Source: Oscillospiraceae bacterium
Lineage (GTDB): Bacteria; Bacillota; Clostridia; Oscillospirales; Oscillospiraceae
DNA length: 64,000 nucleotides
NCBI GenBank assembly: GCA_910575815.1
Contig: CAJTFN010000001.1
Span: 448,841 to 512,840, forward strand
Reading direction: 5' to 3'
Position numbers and translations under genes: made by a program. This document shows positions 25,408 through 33,891 of this stretch, in pieces (the stretch's first letter is position 1; the number at the start of each line of letters is the position of its first letter). The notes beneath the pieces are model-generated. The model was given only the letters and a program-made list of their open reading frames with translations, did no database searches and was not told the DNA's origin.

Positions 25408-27078
25408 TTATTCCATGGAGATGATATAGTAGTACACAGGCTGCCCGCCGGAGAGAACCATGACCTCCGCGCCGGGGCAGGCGCTCTCAAAGAGCTTCCC
25501 GGCGGCCTGGGCGTCCTCTTCCTTCACATCCTCCCCGGCGTACAGGGAGATGAAGGATGCGCCCCGGTCCGCGGCGTTGGCCGCCAGCTTCTCCAGGAGG
25601 TTGTGAAGGGAGCCGTCGGTTCCAAAGAGCTTGCCCTCTTCCAGAGCCAGGTAATCCCCTTCCTTGATGTCGAACCCGTCAAAGTCCGAATCCCGGGCGG
25701 CGTAGGTGATCTGGGCGGTGGTGACGCCGGAGAGGGACTCCGTCATGGCCCCGGCCAGAGTCTCGGCGTCGGGGGCCTCGAAGTCCACGTTCATCATGGC
25801 GGTGATGCCCTGGGGTACCGTCTTGGTGGGAATCACCACGACATTTTTTTCCGTCAGCGCCGCGCACTGCTGGGCGGCCATGATGATATTCCCGTTGTTG
25901 GGCAGGACGAACACCGTCTCGGCGGGAATCTGGTCCACGCCCTCCAGAATACTCTCCGTGGAGGGGTTCATGGTCTGCCCGCCGGACACCACGCTGTCCA
26001 CGCCCAAATCCTGAAACACCGCCGCCAGGCCGTCTCCGGCGCAGACGGAGAGGAAGCCGTACTTCTTTTCCGCCGGGGCCACCACATGCCCGCCGTTCTC
26101 CGGCGCCTCCATTTCCAGGTCGTCCACGCTCTGGGCCTTTTTCCCGGCAGCTACGTCTTCGTACTGCGTCCGCATGTTCTCGATCTTGGCCAGCTCTAAG
26201 GTGCCGTACTTCTGGGCCTCGTTCAGAGCGCTGCCAGGGATGTTGGTATGGACATGGACCTTAAAAGCCTCGTCGTCCTCGCCAATGACCAGACTGTCGC
26301 CAATGCTGTTGAGATAGGTTCGGAAGGGCTCCAGGGACACGTCCGGAGAGGATTTCCGGACGATGAATACGGTGTCAAAGGCAAAGGTGATTTCCTCGGT
26401 GGAGAATACGTCAAAGTCCGCCTTGGCTTTCTGGGGCTCCTCCTCCCGGATTTCCGGCATGGGTTCCCCCCGGAGCTCCGCCAGCATGCCCTGGAGGATC
26501 AGCAGATAGCCCTTGCCGCCGGCGTCGACCACTCCAGCCTTTTTCAGCACGGGGTTCATGTCGATCGTGGCGGCCAGGGCCTCCTGGCCCTCCTGAATGG
26601 CGGCCTCCAGCATGGCCTCCACGTCCTCCGCCTCCGCCGCCGCGTCCACCGCCCGCTTGGCGGCAAGGCGGGAGACCGTCAGCACGGTGCCCTCGGCGGG
26701 CTTCATGACCGCCTTGTAGGCGGAGGAGACGCCCTCCTGCATGGCGGCGGCGAAAGCGGCGGCCCCGGCGGCCTCGCAGCCCTTCAGACCCTTGGAGAGG
26801 CCCCGGAAGAGCAGGGAGAGAATGACGCCGGAATTTCCCCGGGCGCCCCGGAGAAGGGCGGAGGCGGTGACGGACGCGGCCTGATCCAGGGTGGCGGGCT
26901 CGGTTTTCCGCAGCTCCGTGACGGCGGCGGCGATGGTCATGGACATGTTCGTGCCCGTGTCGCCGTCGGGGACGGGGAAGACGTTCAGGTCGTTGATGGC
27001 CTGCTTTTGCGCGGTGATGGCGGCGGCGCCGTGGAGAATCATCCGCTTGAACAGCGCGCCGGTAATTTGTTCATTCAT
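25408..27078 (-). CDS. fakA: fatty acid kinase subunit FakA (DAK2/YloV)
   Basis: A 556-aa cytosolic kinase that phosphorylates fatty acids held by FakB so they enter phospholipid synthesis. The N-terminal DAK2 (DhaL) ATP-binding domain has NVFPVPDGDTGTNMSMT with the Mg-binding aspartates. The central domain and the C-terminal FakB-interaction domain (YISLYAGEDV region) follow. Length is normal (~550). It lies 16 nt downstream of an Asp23-family gene, the standard Firmicutes yloU-yloV order. No fakB is in the window. Confidence 0.94.
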   Translation of the reverse strand: MNEQITGALFKRMILHGAAAITAQKQAINDLNVFPVPDGDTGTNMSMTIAAAVTELRKTEPATLDQAASVTASALLRGARGNSGVILSLLFRGLSKGLKGCEAAGAAAFAAAMQEGVSSAYKAVMKPAEGTVLTVSRLAAKRAVDAAAEAEDVEAMLEAAIQEGQEALAATIDMNPVLKKAGVVDAGGKGYLLILQGMLAELRGEPMPEIREEEPQKAKADFDVFSTEEITFAFDTVFIVRKSSPDVSLEPFRTYLNSIGDSLVIGEDDEAFKVHVHTNIPGSALNEAQKYGTLELAKIENMRTQYEDVAAGKKAQSVDDLEMEAPENGGHVVAPAEKKYGFLSVCAGDGLAAVFQDLGVDSVVSGGQTMNPSTESILEGVDQIPAETVFVLPNNGNIIMAAQQCAALTEKNVVVIPTKTVPQGITAMMNVDFEAPDAETLAGAMTESLSGVTTAQITYAARDSDFDGFDIKEGDYLALEEGKLFGTDGSLHNLLEKLAANAADRGASFISLYAGEDVKEEDAQAAGKLFESACPGAEVMVLSGGQPVYYYIISME

Positions 27079-27094
27079 TCGATCTGTCCCTCCC

Positions 27095-27445
27095 TCATAG
27101 GGTCATGGAGTCGACACAGACGTCCACCGCCCGGACGGTGACGCCGGTGTTCTTGGCTACCATGTAGCGCACTTCGTTCATGATGGAACGGCAGACGGCG
27201 GGGAGATTGACGCCGTTTTCCACGATGATGTGGAGCTCGATGGAGATGGAGTCGTCTTCGTGATAGGTGATGCTGACGCCCTTGCTCATAGCCTCGCGGC
27301 GCAGCAGGTGAACCAGACCGTCGGTCATAGAGCGGAACGCCATGCCCTTGACGCCGAAGCAATTGGTGGCGGCCATGCCCGTGATGTTGGAAAACACGGC
27401 GCTCGAGACGGAGATCTCACCTTGTTCAGACTTGAATTGAATCAT
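27095..27445 (-). CDS. Asp23/Gls24 family protein (YloU)
   Basis: A 116-aa Asp23-domain protein (EQGEISVSSAVFSNITGMAA at the start, VRAVDVCVDSM at the end). The family is linked to cell-envelope homeostasis and often precedes fakA, as here. Precise function unknown. Own promoter upstream. Confidence 0.92.
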   Translation of the reverse strand: MIQFKSEQGEISVSSAVFSNITGMAATNCFGVKGMAFRSMTDGLVHLLRREAMSKGVSITYHEDDSISIELHIIVENGVNLPAVCRSIMNEVRYMVAKNTGVTVRAVDVCVDSMTL

Positions 27446-27518
27446 GAGAACGTCCTTTCTTTCCCGGTATTGTCAGGGCGGCGGGGCCCGCCCCTGGCTG
27501 AACCAGCACTTGTACAGT

Positions 27519-27547
27519 ATTATATACGATTCCGGGGAAAAGCACAA
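27519..27547 (-). promoter_or_regulatory. promoter of the asp23-fakA operon
   Basis: Minus strand TTGTGC (27547-27542), 17-nt spacer, TATAAT (27524-27519). Confidence 0.7.
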
Positions 27548-27631
27548 GTAGGAAAAGTGGAATTCCCGTTTCTCGTGTGTGCCTTGGAGGATGGCCCGGC
27601 CGTAAAAAAGTCCGGCCCCTGATTTTTTCAG

Positions 27632-27677
27632 ATACTATCAGAATAGTATTGACAAAGAAAAACTACTGTGATAGTAT
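27632..27677 (+). promoter_or_regulatory. BlaI-type promoter with two operators
   Basis: TTGACA (27649-27654), 17-nt spacer, TAGTAT (27672-27677). A perfect dyad ATACTAT-CAGA-ATAGTAT covers 27632-27649. A second, imperfect dyad of the same 18-nt size (AAACTAC-TGTG-ATAGTAT) covers 27660-27677 and overlaps the -10. Centres are 28 bp apart. This fits autorepression by the BlaI-like product just downstream. Confidence 0.8.
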
Positions 27678-27724
27678 AGCAATCAGAAAGAATCGCGATT
27701 GTTTCACAGGAAGGAGCACTGCAC

Positions 27725-28078
27725 ATGAAATTATTTGACTCGGAATTGAAGGTCATGGACGTTCTCTGGCGTCTGGGAGACCGCACCGCGAAGGAGATTT
27801 CCGCCATCCTGGGGGAGGAGATCGGCTGGAACGTCAACACCACCTACACCGTCATCAAAAAATGCATCACCAAGGGGGCTGTCCGGCGGAGTGAGCCCAA
27901 TTTTCTCTGTCATGCCCTGGTGTCCAAGGCGGAGGTCCAGGCGGCGGAGACGGAGGAGCTCATAGGAAAACTCTTCGACGGGTCCCCGGATTTGCTCTTC
28001 GCGTCCCTGCTCAGCAGTCAGCAGTTCTCCCCGGAGCAGCTGAACCGGCTTCGGGAGATTGTCAACGAGATGAAATGA
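27725..28078 (+). CDS. BlaI/MecI/CopY-family repressor
   Basis: A 117-aa winged-helix repressor (MKLFDSELKVMDVLW, then TAKEISAILG and NVNTTYTVIKKCITKGAV for DNA recognition). In this family the partner M56 protease triggers cleavage of the repressor and releases the promoter. AAGGAGC precedes the ATG. The M56 sensor gene starts 7 nt after the stop. Confidence 0.94.
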   Translation: MKLFDSELKVMDVLWRLGDRTAKEISAILGEEIGWNVNTTYTVIKKCITKGAVRRSEPNFLCHALVSKAEVQAAETEELIGKLFDGSPDLLFASLLSSQQFSPEQLNRLREIVNEMK

Positions 28079-28085
28079 GGCGGCT

Positions 28086-30971
28086 ATGACTCTTCTGAAT
28101 TTGACCATCTCCGGAACCGCCTTCATTCTGGCCATCGCGCTGTTCCGGGCGTTTGCCCTCCGCTGGCTGCCCAAGGGGACCTTTGTGGCTCTTTGGTGGG
28201 CGGCGGCGCTGCGGCTGCTGCTTCCCCTGACCGTACCGTCCTCCTTCAGCGTCTATACGCTGCTGGAATCCCTGGACGCCCCGGCGGCGGCCGATGCACC
28301 GGTCATGGTCCCTCAAGTCCCGGCGGCCCAGGTGATTCCCCGAATCCCGGTACGGATGGCGCCCGCCGTCCCGGCGGATTTTCCCGCCCCGCCGCCGGAG
28401 CCCTTCCCCGTTTGGACGGCCCTCTGGCTGACCGGCGCGGTGCTGCTGGCGCTGTGGTTTTTGATTCGCTACCTCCGCTGGCGGCAGCGGTTCCGGGAGG
28501 CCCTGCCGGTGGAGAACTGCCCGGGTCTGGAAACCTGGCTATCCCTCCGGAGGAGGGTGGAGGTCCGGATGACGGACCGAATCACCGCCCCGCTGGCCTA
28601 CGGGATTTTTCGTCCGGTGATTCTCCTGCCGAAAATTTTGGATCTGCGGGACGAGGAGGCGGTGACCTGCGTTCTGGCCCACGAGAGGGCCCATATCCGG
28701 CGGCTGGACGGCCTGTTTAAGCTGGTATTGGCGGCGGCGCTTTGCGTTCACTGGTTCAACCCAGCGGTCTGGCTCCTTTACGCTCTGGCCAACCGGGACA
28801 TGGAGCTCCGCTGCGACGAGGCGGCGGTGCTGGCCCTGGGGGAGGATAGCCGGGAACGCTATGCCCTGACGCTGATCCGCCTGGCGGAGCTGCGAAACGA
28901 ATGTGTGCCTCTGTGCGGCTTTTCCCATAAAAGCGGCATGGAAGAAAGGATTCGAGCCATTATGAGTATTAAGAAGCAATCCCTGCTGGCCTGTGCGGTT
29001 GCCCTGGCGCTGACGCTGGGGATTACCACGGCCTTTGCCACCTCCGCCAAGCCGGCGGACGAGACCCCGGAGACGCCCCGGAACGAGGACCTGACCGACC
29101 GCGAGCTGCACGCCCAGTCCTCGGCGGAGACTGCCGCCCAGTGGGAGGAGGTCCTGGCCCCCTATGAGCCTTTCGGCCTGACTTGGACCTTCGACGACCC
29201 GGACCTGGACGGCAACGGCCTCACCATGACCTGGGAGGGTCATGAGGTCCGGGGGATCTACGACGAGGGGAAGTATACGTGGATTACCGAGCACGCCGGA
29301 GACGGGACCTATGGCCCCGACGCCGTGGAGCTCTATACCGTCTATGAAAACGGGGAGCTCACCGGCCTCCGCCTCGCCACGGAGGAGGAGCAAAAGGCCT
29401 TTGACCGGGACCGGAGACTGTCCTCCGACGCCCGGATGACCATAGTCCTGGGAGAAAGCGTCCGCTATGACGACGGGCACATCTACTTCACCATCCCCGA
29501 GAGCGAGGAGCCCTGGAGCATCTTCATTCAGGGCCGCATCCGGATGGAGGACGGCTCCGGGATGAGCGTCCGCTATCTGGAGAAAGAGAGCGAAAAGGCG
29601 GAGTGGGTTCCCCGGATGACCTATTCCTTTGAAGTAGCGGACGCCGCCTATGACGAGCTGACTATGGACGTGAAGTATGGGAACGCCAGCTACTGCTATC
29701 CCCTGACCCCGCTTCTGCCGGAGGGCAAGCCCCTGACCCCGGCTCCCCTGCCGGAGGGCAAGGCGGACCTTCCCGCGGACGGATCCCTGGTCTGGCCCGT
29801 GGACGGCGGCTCCGTCAGCCAGGCCCAGCAGACCCGTACAAATCCCGGGACCGGAGAGACGGAAACCCATAGCGGCGTGGACATCGCCGTGGAGCGGGGG
29901 ACCCCCGTCTATGCCGCCGGGCCCGGCACGGTGAAGGAGGCCGGGTTCAGCGCCCAGGACGGCAACTTCATCCGCCTGGACCACACCCGGGGCGAGGAGA
30001 CCCTCTACGCCCACTGCCAGAGCCTTCTGGTGAAGACCGGGGATACCGTGGAAGCGGGGCAGACCATCGCCACCGTGGGCAGCACGGGGAGGTCCACCGG
30101 GCCCCACCTGCACTTTGAGTACCAGGTGAACGGCGTCTCTGTGGACCCGCTGCGGTATAAGAGGGAGAACCACTTCCGCTGCGCCCTGAACCTGGCGGAC
30201 GCCTCCATAGGCGAGTGGACCGCGGGAAGTCCCATCGTCGCCCTCCTGGACGGCACCGTCCTGGAGGCCGGGGTGAGAGAGCGGGGATATGCCCTCGGCC
30301 CTTACATGGAGATCGAATACGAGGGCGGGTACTCCATGGGATTCAAGAGCTGCCAGAGCGTCCTGGTGAAGACCGGGGACGCGGTGAAGGCGGGGGAGAT
30401 CCTGGGCTACACGGGCGAGCATATGCATGTATCCGGGCCCGCCTCCCCCGAAATGAGAGAAGCGGAAAAGGAGTCGGAGAAGAGAACCCGGCAGTGGATG
30501 GAGGAGGACCTGGTGAACGGAGAGTACCCCCGGAATAGCCTGGGGGAGACCTATGGCCGGGATTTCTTCGGTGAGCTGGGAGAGTCCCCGGACCTGATCG
30601 CCGCCGTCTCGCCGGAGGAGGGCCTGGAGGGGTATATTGCCAGGGATGAGTCAGAGTATACCTTGGGCCTCAGCCCGGAGCTGCGGAACGCCTTTAAGAA
30701 TTGGTGCCAGGAAAACAAGGTCAAGGGCTACACCATGCCCCTCTATGACTCGGAACACAACCGGATCGGGACCTTCTATGGAAACGGCGACGGCAACGCC
30801 CCCGCCAGCTTCCGCCAGATTACCTGGGAGGAGTTGAAGGCCGCCGAGGCCCAGGGCTTCCCCAACTCCAAGGGCAGCGCGCCCTTTACCCGGGAGCTGC
30901 CCTTCAAGACCATGGAGGAGGCGGCAAAGGCCAATGCCGAGGGCTGGCACTGGCCGGAGCCCGAGGAATAA
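28086..30971 (+). CDS. BlaR1-like M56 sensor protease fused to M23 (lysostaphin/LytM) domains
   Basis: A 961-aa membrane protein. Residues ~1-325 form a BlaR1/MecR1-type M56 unit with several helices and zinc motif HERAH (199-203), plus MELRCDEAAV downstream. A membrane helix near 303-322 is followed by an extracellular part. Residues ~565-690 form an M23 peptidase with H595/D599 (HSGVD) and H674-x-H676 (HLHFEY), all zinc ligands present. Residues ~695-800 look like a second M23 copy lacking the HxxxD ligands but keeping an HMH. Classical BlaR1 has a penicillin-binding sensor here instead. The swap suggests sensing or cutting peptidoglycan; inference. Confidence 0.85.
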   Translation: MTLLNLTISGTAFILAIALFRAFALRWLPKGTFVALWWAAALRLLLPLTVPSSFSVYTLLESLDAPAAADAPVMVPQVPAAQVIPRIPVRMAPAVPADFPAPPPEPFPVWTALWLTGAVLLALWFLIRYLRWRQRFREALPVENCPGLETWLSLRRRVEVRMTDRITAPLAYGIFRPVILLPKILDLRDEEAVTCVLAHERAHIRRLDGLFKLVLAAALCVHWFNPAVWLLYALANRDMELRCDEAAVLALGEDSRERYALTLIRLAELRNECVPLCGFSHKSGMEERIRAIMSIKKQSLLACAVALALTLGITTAFATSAKPADETPETPRNEDLTDRELHAQSSAETAAQWEEVLAPYEPFGLTWTFDDPDLDGNGLTMTWEGHEVRGIYDEGKYTWITEHAGDGTYGPDAVELYTVYENGELTGLRLATEEEQKAFDRDRRLSSDARMTIVLGESVRYDDGHIYFTIPESEEPWSIFIQGRIRMEDGSGMSVRYLEKESEKAEWVPRMTYSFEVADAAYDELTMDVKYGNASYCYPLTPLLPEGKPLTPAPLPEGKADLPADGSLVWPVDGGSVSQAQQTRTNPGTGETETHSGVDIAVERGTPVYAAGPGTVKEAGFSAQDGNFIRLDHTRGEETLYAHCQSLLVKTGDTVEAGQTIATVGSTGRSTGPHLHFEYQVNGVSVDPLRYKRENHFRCALNLADASIGEWTAGSPIVALLDGTVLEAGVRERGYALGPYMEIEYEGGYSMGFKSCQSVLVKTGDAVKAGEILGYTGEHMHVSGPASPEMREAEKESEKRTRQWMEEDLVNGEYPRNSLGETYGRDFFGELGESPDLIAAVSPEEGLEGYIARDESEYTLGLSPELRNAFKNWCQENKVKGYTMPLYDSEHNRIGTFYGNGDGNAPASFRQITWEELKAAEAQGFPNSKGSAPFTRELPFKTMEEAAKANAEGWHWPEPEE

Positions 30972-31040
30972 GCCCGAGGAGAACCGCCTGAAAACGAAGG
31001 AAAACCGCGAAGGGAACCCGTTCAGGGTTCCCTTTATTTT

Positions 31041-31090
31041 TGGCATATGTCAAAAATAATTCTTGACATATGCCAGAAACGTGATACAAT
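31041..31090 (+). promoter_or_regulatory. promoter with 12-bp inverted-repeat operator
   Basis: TGGCATATGTCA (31041-31052) and TGACATATGCCA (31064-31075) are perfect inverted repeats separated by 11 nt. The downstream arm overlaps the -35 TTGACA (31063-31068). TACAAT (31085-31090) follows after 16 nt. This is a clear repressor/activator site for the next gene. Confidence 0.75.
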
Positions 31091-31124
31091 GAACCCATTA
31101 ACCGCCCAGGGAGGAGGGAAGCCT

Positions 31125-31889
31125 ATGCCCAGGCCCAGAAAATGCCGGCGGGTGTGCCATTTTCCCGAGACGCTGGAATTCGGCCCGGTGGGGGCCCCGG
31201 CGGCGGGGCCGCCGGTGGTGCTGACGGTGGAGGAGTACGAGGCCCTGCGGCTGATCGACCGGGAGGGCCTGTCCCAGGAGCAGTGCGGCGCGTCCATGGG
31301 CGTGGCCCGGACCACCGTCCAGCAGCTTTACGCCTCTGCCCGGGAAAAGCTGGCGGACTTTCTGGTGGAGGGCCGGGCCCTTCGCATCCAGGGGGGCGAT
31401 TACCGGCTGTGCCGGGGCGGGGAGGCCCGCTGCGGCGGATGCTTCAAACAGGATTATTATCTGCGCTACGCGAAAACGAAAGGAGAACGTACCATGAGAA
31501 TTGCGGTAACCCATGAGGAGGGCCAGATTTTCCAGCACTTCGGCCATACCCGGGAGTTCAAGATTTACGACGCGGAGGACGGAAAGGTCACGGCCTCCCA
31601 GGTGGTGGACGCCGGGGACAGCGGCCACGGGGCCCTGGCGGGGGTGCTGAGCGCCCTTCACACCGACGTACTGATCTGCGGCGGCATCGGCGGCGGAGCC
31701 CAGGCGGCTCTGGCGGCGGCGGGAATCCAGCTGTACGGCGGCGTTTCCGGAGACACGGATGCGGCGGTGGCGGCCTTCCTGGATGGAAAGCTGCTTTACG
31801 ACCCCGAGGTTCACTGCGACCACCACGGAGAGGGCCATCACCACGGTGATTGCGGCAGCGGCGGCTGCGGCCACCACAGCTGCGGCTGA
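31125..31889 (+). CDS. DUF134 DNA-binding domain fused to NifX/NifB-type cofactor domain
   Basis: A 254-aa protein. Residues 1-~100 are a DUF134 domain (MPRPRKCRRVCHFPETLEF, then EYEALRLIDREGLSQEQCG with a sigma-70-like HTH). Residues ~125-225 form a dinitrogenase iron-molybdenum-cofactor-type domain (MRIAVTHEEGQIFQHFGHT). The tail is rich in His and Cys (HHGEGHHHGDCG), likely metal-binding. ATG 31125 follows GGGAGGAGG and is used instead of 31047. An internal ATG at 31495 has its own AAAGGAG, so the second domain may also be made alone or the fusion may be recent. Function: probable metal- or redox-linked regulator. Confidence 0.85.
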   Translation: MPRPRKCRRVCHFPETLEFGPVGAPAAGPPVVLTVEEYEALRLIDREGLSQEQCGASMGVARTTVQQLYASAREKLADFLVEGRALRIQGGDYRLCRGGEARCGGCFKQDYYLRYAKTKGERTMRIAVTHEEGQIFQHFGHTREFKIYDAEDGKVTASQVVDAGDSGHGALAGVLSALHTDVLICGGIGGGAQAALAAAGIQLYGGVSGDTDAAVAAFLDGKLLYDPEVHCDHHGEGHHHGDCGSGGCGHHSCG

Positions 31890-31898
31890 GAAAACGAA

Positions 31899-31934
31899 GG
31901 CCCCACGTTTCAAACTGGAACGTGGGGCTTTTTC
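31899..31934 (+). terminator. Rho-independent terminator
   Basis: Stem GCCCCACGTT/AACGTGGGGC with TTTTTC tail, 10 nt past the DUF134-NifX stop. It also faces the convergent kinase gene. Confidence 0.85.
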
Positions 31935-31941
31935 AAGTGAG

Positions 31942-32856
31942 TCAAAGGGGACAGGCTTCGGGGCGGCTCTCGCTCATATGGGCCAGTACCTCGTCCCGGG
32001 AGGGAATGGAGGGGGCGGCTCCGGGCCGGGTAACGGCAATTGCGGCGGCGGTGGAGGCGTACTCCATGGCCCAGGCCGGGTTTTGGCCGCCGAAGATTCC
32101 GGCCAGGAAGAAGCCGGTATAGGTGTCTCCCGCCGCCGTGGTGTCCACCGCCTGAACCGGCAGGGCCGTCTGCCGGAGGATTTGGGCTGCGTCCGCGAAA
32201 AGAGAGCCGTGTTTTCCCAAGGTCAGGAGTACTGTTGTCCCAGGCAGCCGCTCCCGCAGGGCGGCCACCATGGTCTCGGGGGCCCCTTCGCTCCCCAGAA
32301 GCTGGGCCGCCTCGACCTCGTTGAGCAGCAGATAATCGGTGAAGGGCAGCAGAGGCAGCAGGGCGTCCTCCATGGGGGAGGGATTCAGGGCCACCCGCAT
32401 CCCCAGGCCCTTGGCCCGCTCCATCAGGTAGGGGAGCTCGTTGATCTCGTTTTGCAGCACCAGCGCGTCTCCCGAGCCAAAGCGGGACAGGGTCCGGTCA
32501 ATCTGCGCCCGGGTGATCCGGCGGTTGGCGCCGCCGTAGAGGAGGATGCAGTTCTCTCCGGAATCGGTTTTCTGGATGATGGCGTGGCCGGTGGGCACGT
32601 CCTCCAGGATTTCCACACAGCCGGTGTGGACCCCCGCCGCTTGGAGCTCCTCCAGGAGAAAGCCGCCGTCCCTTCCGACGGCTCCGGCGTGAAAGACCTC
32701 CGCCCCGGCCCGGGAGAGGGCGACGGACTGATTCAGTCCCTTGCCGCCGCTGAAACGGTGAAGGCTCCCGGCGGCCAGGGTCTCTCCGGCGGAGACGAAG
32801 CGAGGGACCTGATAGACATAGTCGATGTTTAAAGAGCCAAAACAAAGCACCTTCAT
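31942..32856 (-). CDS. PfkB/ribokinase-family sugar kinase
   Basis: A 304-aa cytosolic kinase: N-terminal GSLNIDYVYQVPRF, first PfkB signature FSGGKGLNQSVALSRAGAEV and second signature VDTTAAGDTYTGFFLAG with the catalytic Asp. Its start overlaps the nucleoside hydrolase stop (ATGA). The pair fits salvage: hydrolysis of a nucleoside releases ribose, which this kinase phosphorylates. Ribokinase (rbsK) is the best guess; other PfkB substrates remain possible. Confidence 0.9.
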   Translation of the reverse strand: MKVLCFGSLNIDYVYQVPRFVSAGETLAAGSLHRFSGGKGLNQSVALSRAGAEVFHAGAVGRDGGFLLEELQAAGVHTGCVEILEDVPTGHAIIQKTDSGENCILLYGGANRRITRAQIDRTLSRFGSGDALVLQNEINELPYLMERAKGLGMRVALNPSPMEDALLPLLPFTDYLLLNEVEAAQLLGSEGAPETMVAALRERLPGTTVLLTLGKHGSLFADAAQILRQTALPVQAVDTTAAGDTYTGFFLAGIFGGQNPAWAMEYASTAAAIAVTRPGAAPSIPSRDEVLAHMSESRPEACPL

Positions 32857-33806
32857 ATGCCGTCCCCCATACCCGCGTAGCGGCGGAGTCCCGCCTCAAT
32901 GAGATCCCAAAAGCGGGGAACGTCAATGTCTACCGCCACATCCGCCGTGGCGGGCAGACCCAGGTAGCCGAAAGCGTCGCAGTTTGTCCGTCCGTAAGAC
33001 GGGCCGCCGCTGAGGTCGATCTCCACATGCATGGGCTTCGTGACCACCAGATCGGGGTCCAGCAGACAGGCGATGGTGACGGGGTCGTGAAGAGGGCCGC
33101 CCTCCCAGCCATAAATTTCCTTCTGGGTCCGGCAGAAGTGCCCCATTAAATCCACGAAGAGCCGGGAGGCGGAGGTGTTCACCTGGGCCATCCGCGCGAC
33201 AATGTCGGGGTAGCAGAGGACCTTCCGGGTCACGTCCAGACCGATCATGGTAACGGGCCTGCCGGCGGTGAAGCACACATGGGCGGCCTCGGGGTCGGCC
33301 AGGATGTTAAACTCCGCCGCCGGAGTCACGTTTCCGTTGGAATAAGAGCCGCCCATCAGGACGATTCTTTGAATTTTTTCCCCGATACGGGGTTCCAGCC
33401 GCAGGGCCATGGCCAGATTGGTCATGGGACCGGAGGTGACGACAACAATGTCCCCGGCGGAGTTCAGCAGGGTGCGGATGAGAAAAGCGACCGCGTGCTC
33501 TGGTTCCGCCGCCTTGCGGAGGGGAGGAAACACTGGGCCGTCCAAGCCGGTTTTGCCGTGGATGTCCCCTGCCGTGAGCTGCTCCCGGACCATAGGCCGG
33601 CCGCAGCCCGCGTAGACCGGAATTTCCTCCCGGCCCAGCCATTGCAGGACCTGGCAGGCGTTCCGGGCGGTGTTTTCCAAGGTTTGGTTTCCGGAGGCGG
33701 CGGTGACGCCCAAAAGCTCCAGCTCCGGGCTGTTGGCCGCCAGCATGAGGGCCACGGCGTCGTCGTGCCCCGGGTCACAGTCGTAGATCAATTTTTGCTT
33801 TGCCAT
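32853..33806 (-). CDS. inosine-uridine preferring nucleoside hydrolase
   Basis: A 317-aa hydrolase that splits the N-glycosidic bond of nucleosides. The calcium-binding N-terminal motif is YDCDPGHDDAVALMLA, a Cys-for-Thr variant of the usual DTDPGxDD. PMTNLAMAL, LMGGSYSNGNVTPAAEFN and the C-terminal HDP (LHDPVTIACLL) complete the active site. AAGGGGGAG precedes the ATG. Co-transcribed with the sugar kinase. Confidence 0.93.
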   Translation of the reverse strand: MAKQKLIYDCDPGHDDAVALMLAANSPELELLGVTAASGNQTLENTARNACQVLQWLGREEIPVYAGCGRPMVREQLTAGDIHGKTGLDGPVFPPLRKAAEPEHAVAFLIRTLLNSAGDIVVVTSGPMTNLAMALRLEPRIGEKIQRIVLMGGSYSNGNVTPAAEFNILADPEAAHVCFTAGRPVTMIGLDVTRKVLCYPDIVARMAQVNTSASRLFVDLMGHFCRTQKEIYGWEGGPLHDPVTIACLLDPDLVVTKPMHVEIDLSGGPSYGRTNCDAFGYLGLPATADVAVDIDVPRFWDLIEAGLRRYAGMGDGI

Positions 33807-33891
33807 GTGGGTACTCCCCCTTTTTCAATCATTCTGTCAATCAACGGTAAGGCGTGGAACGCAAAAATTACGAATAGGAATTCGACGGATG

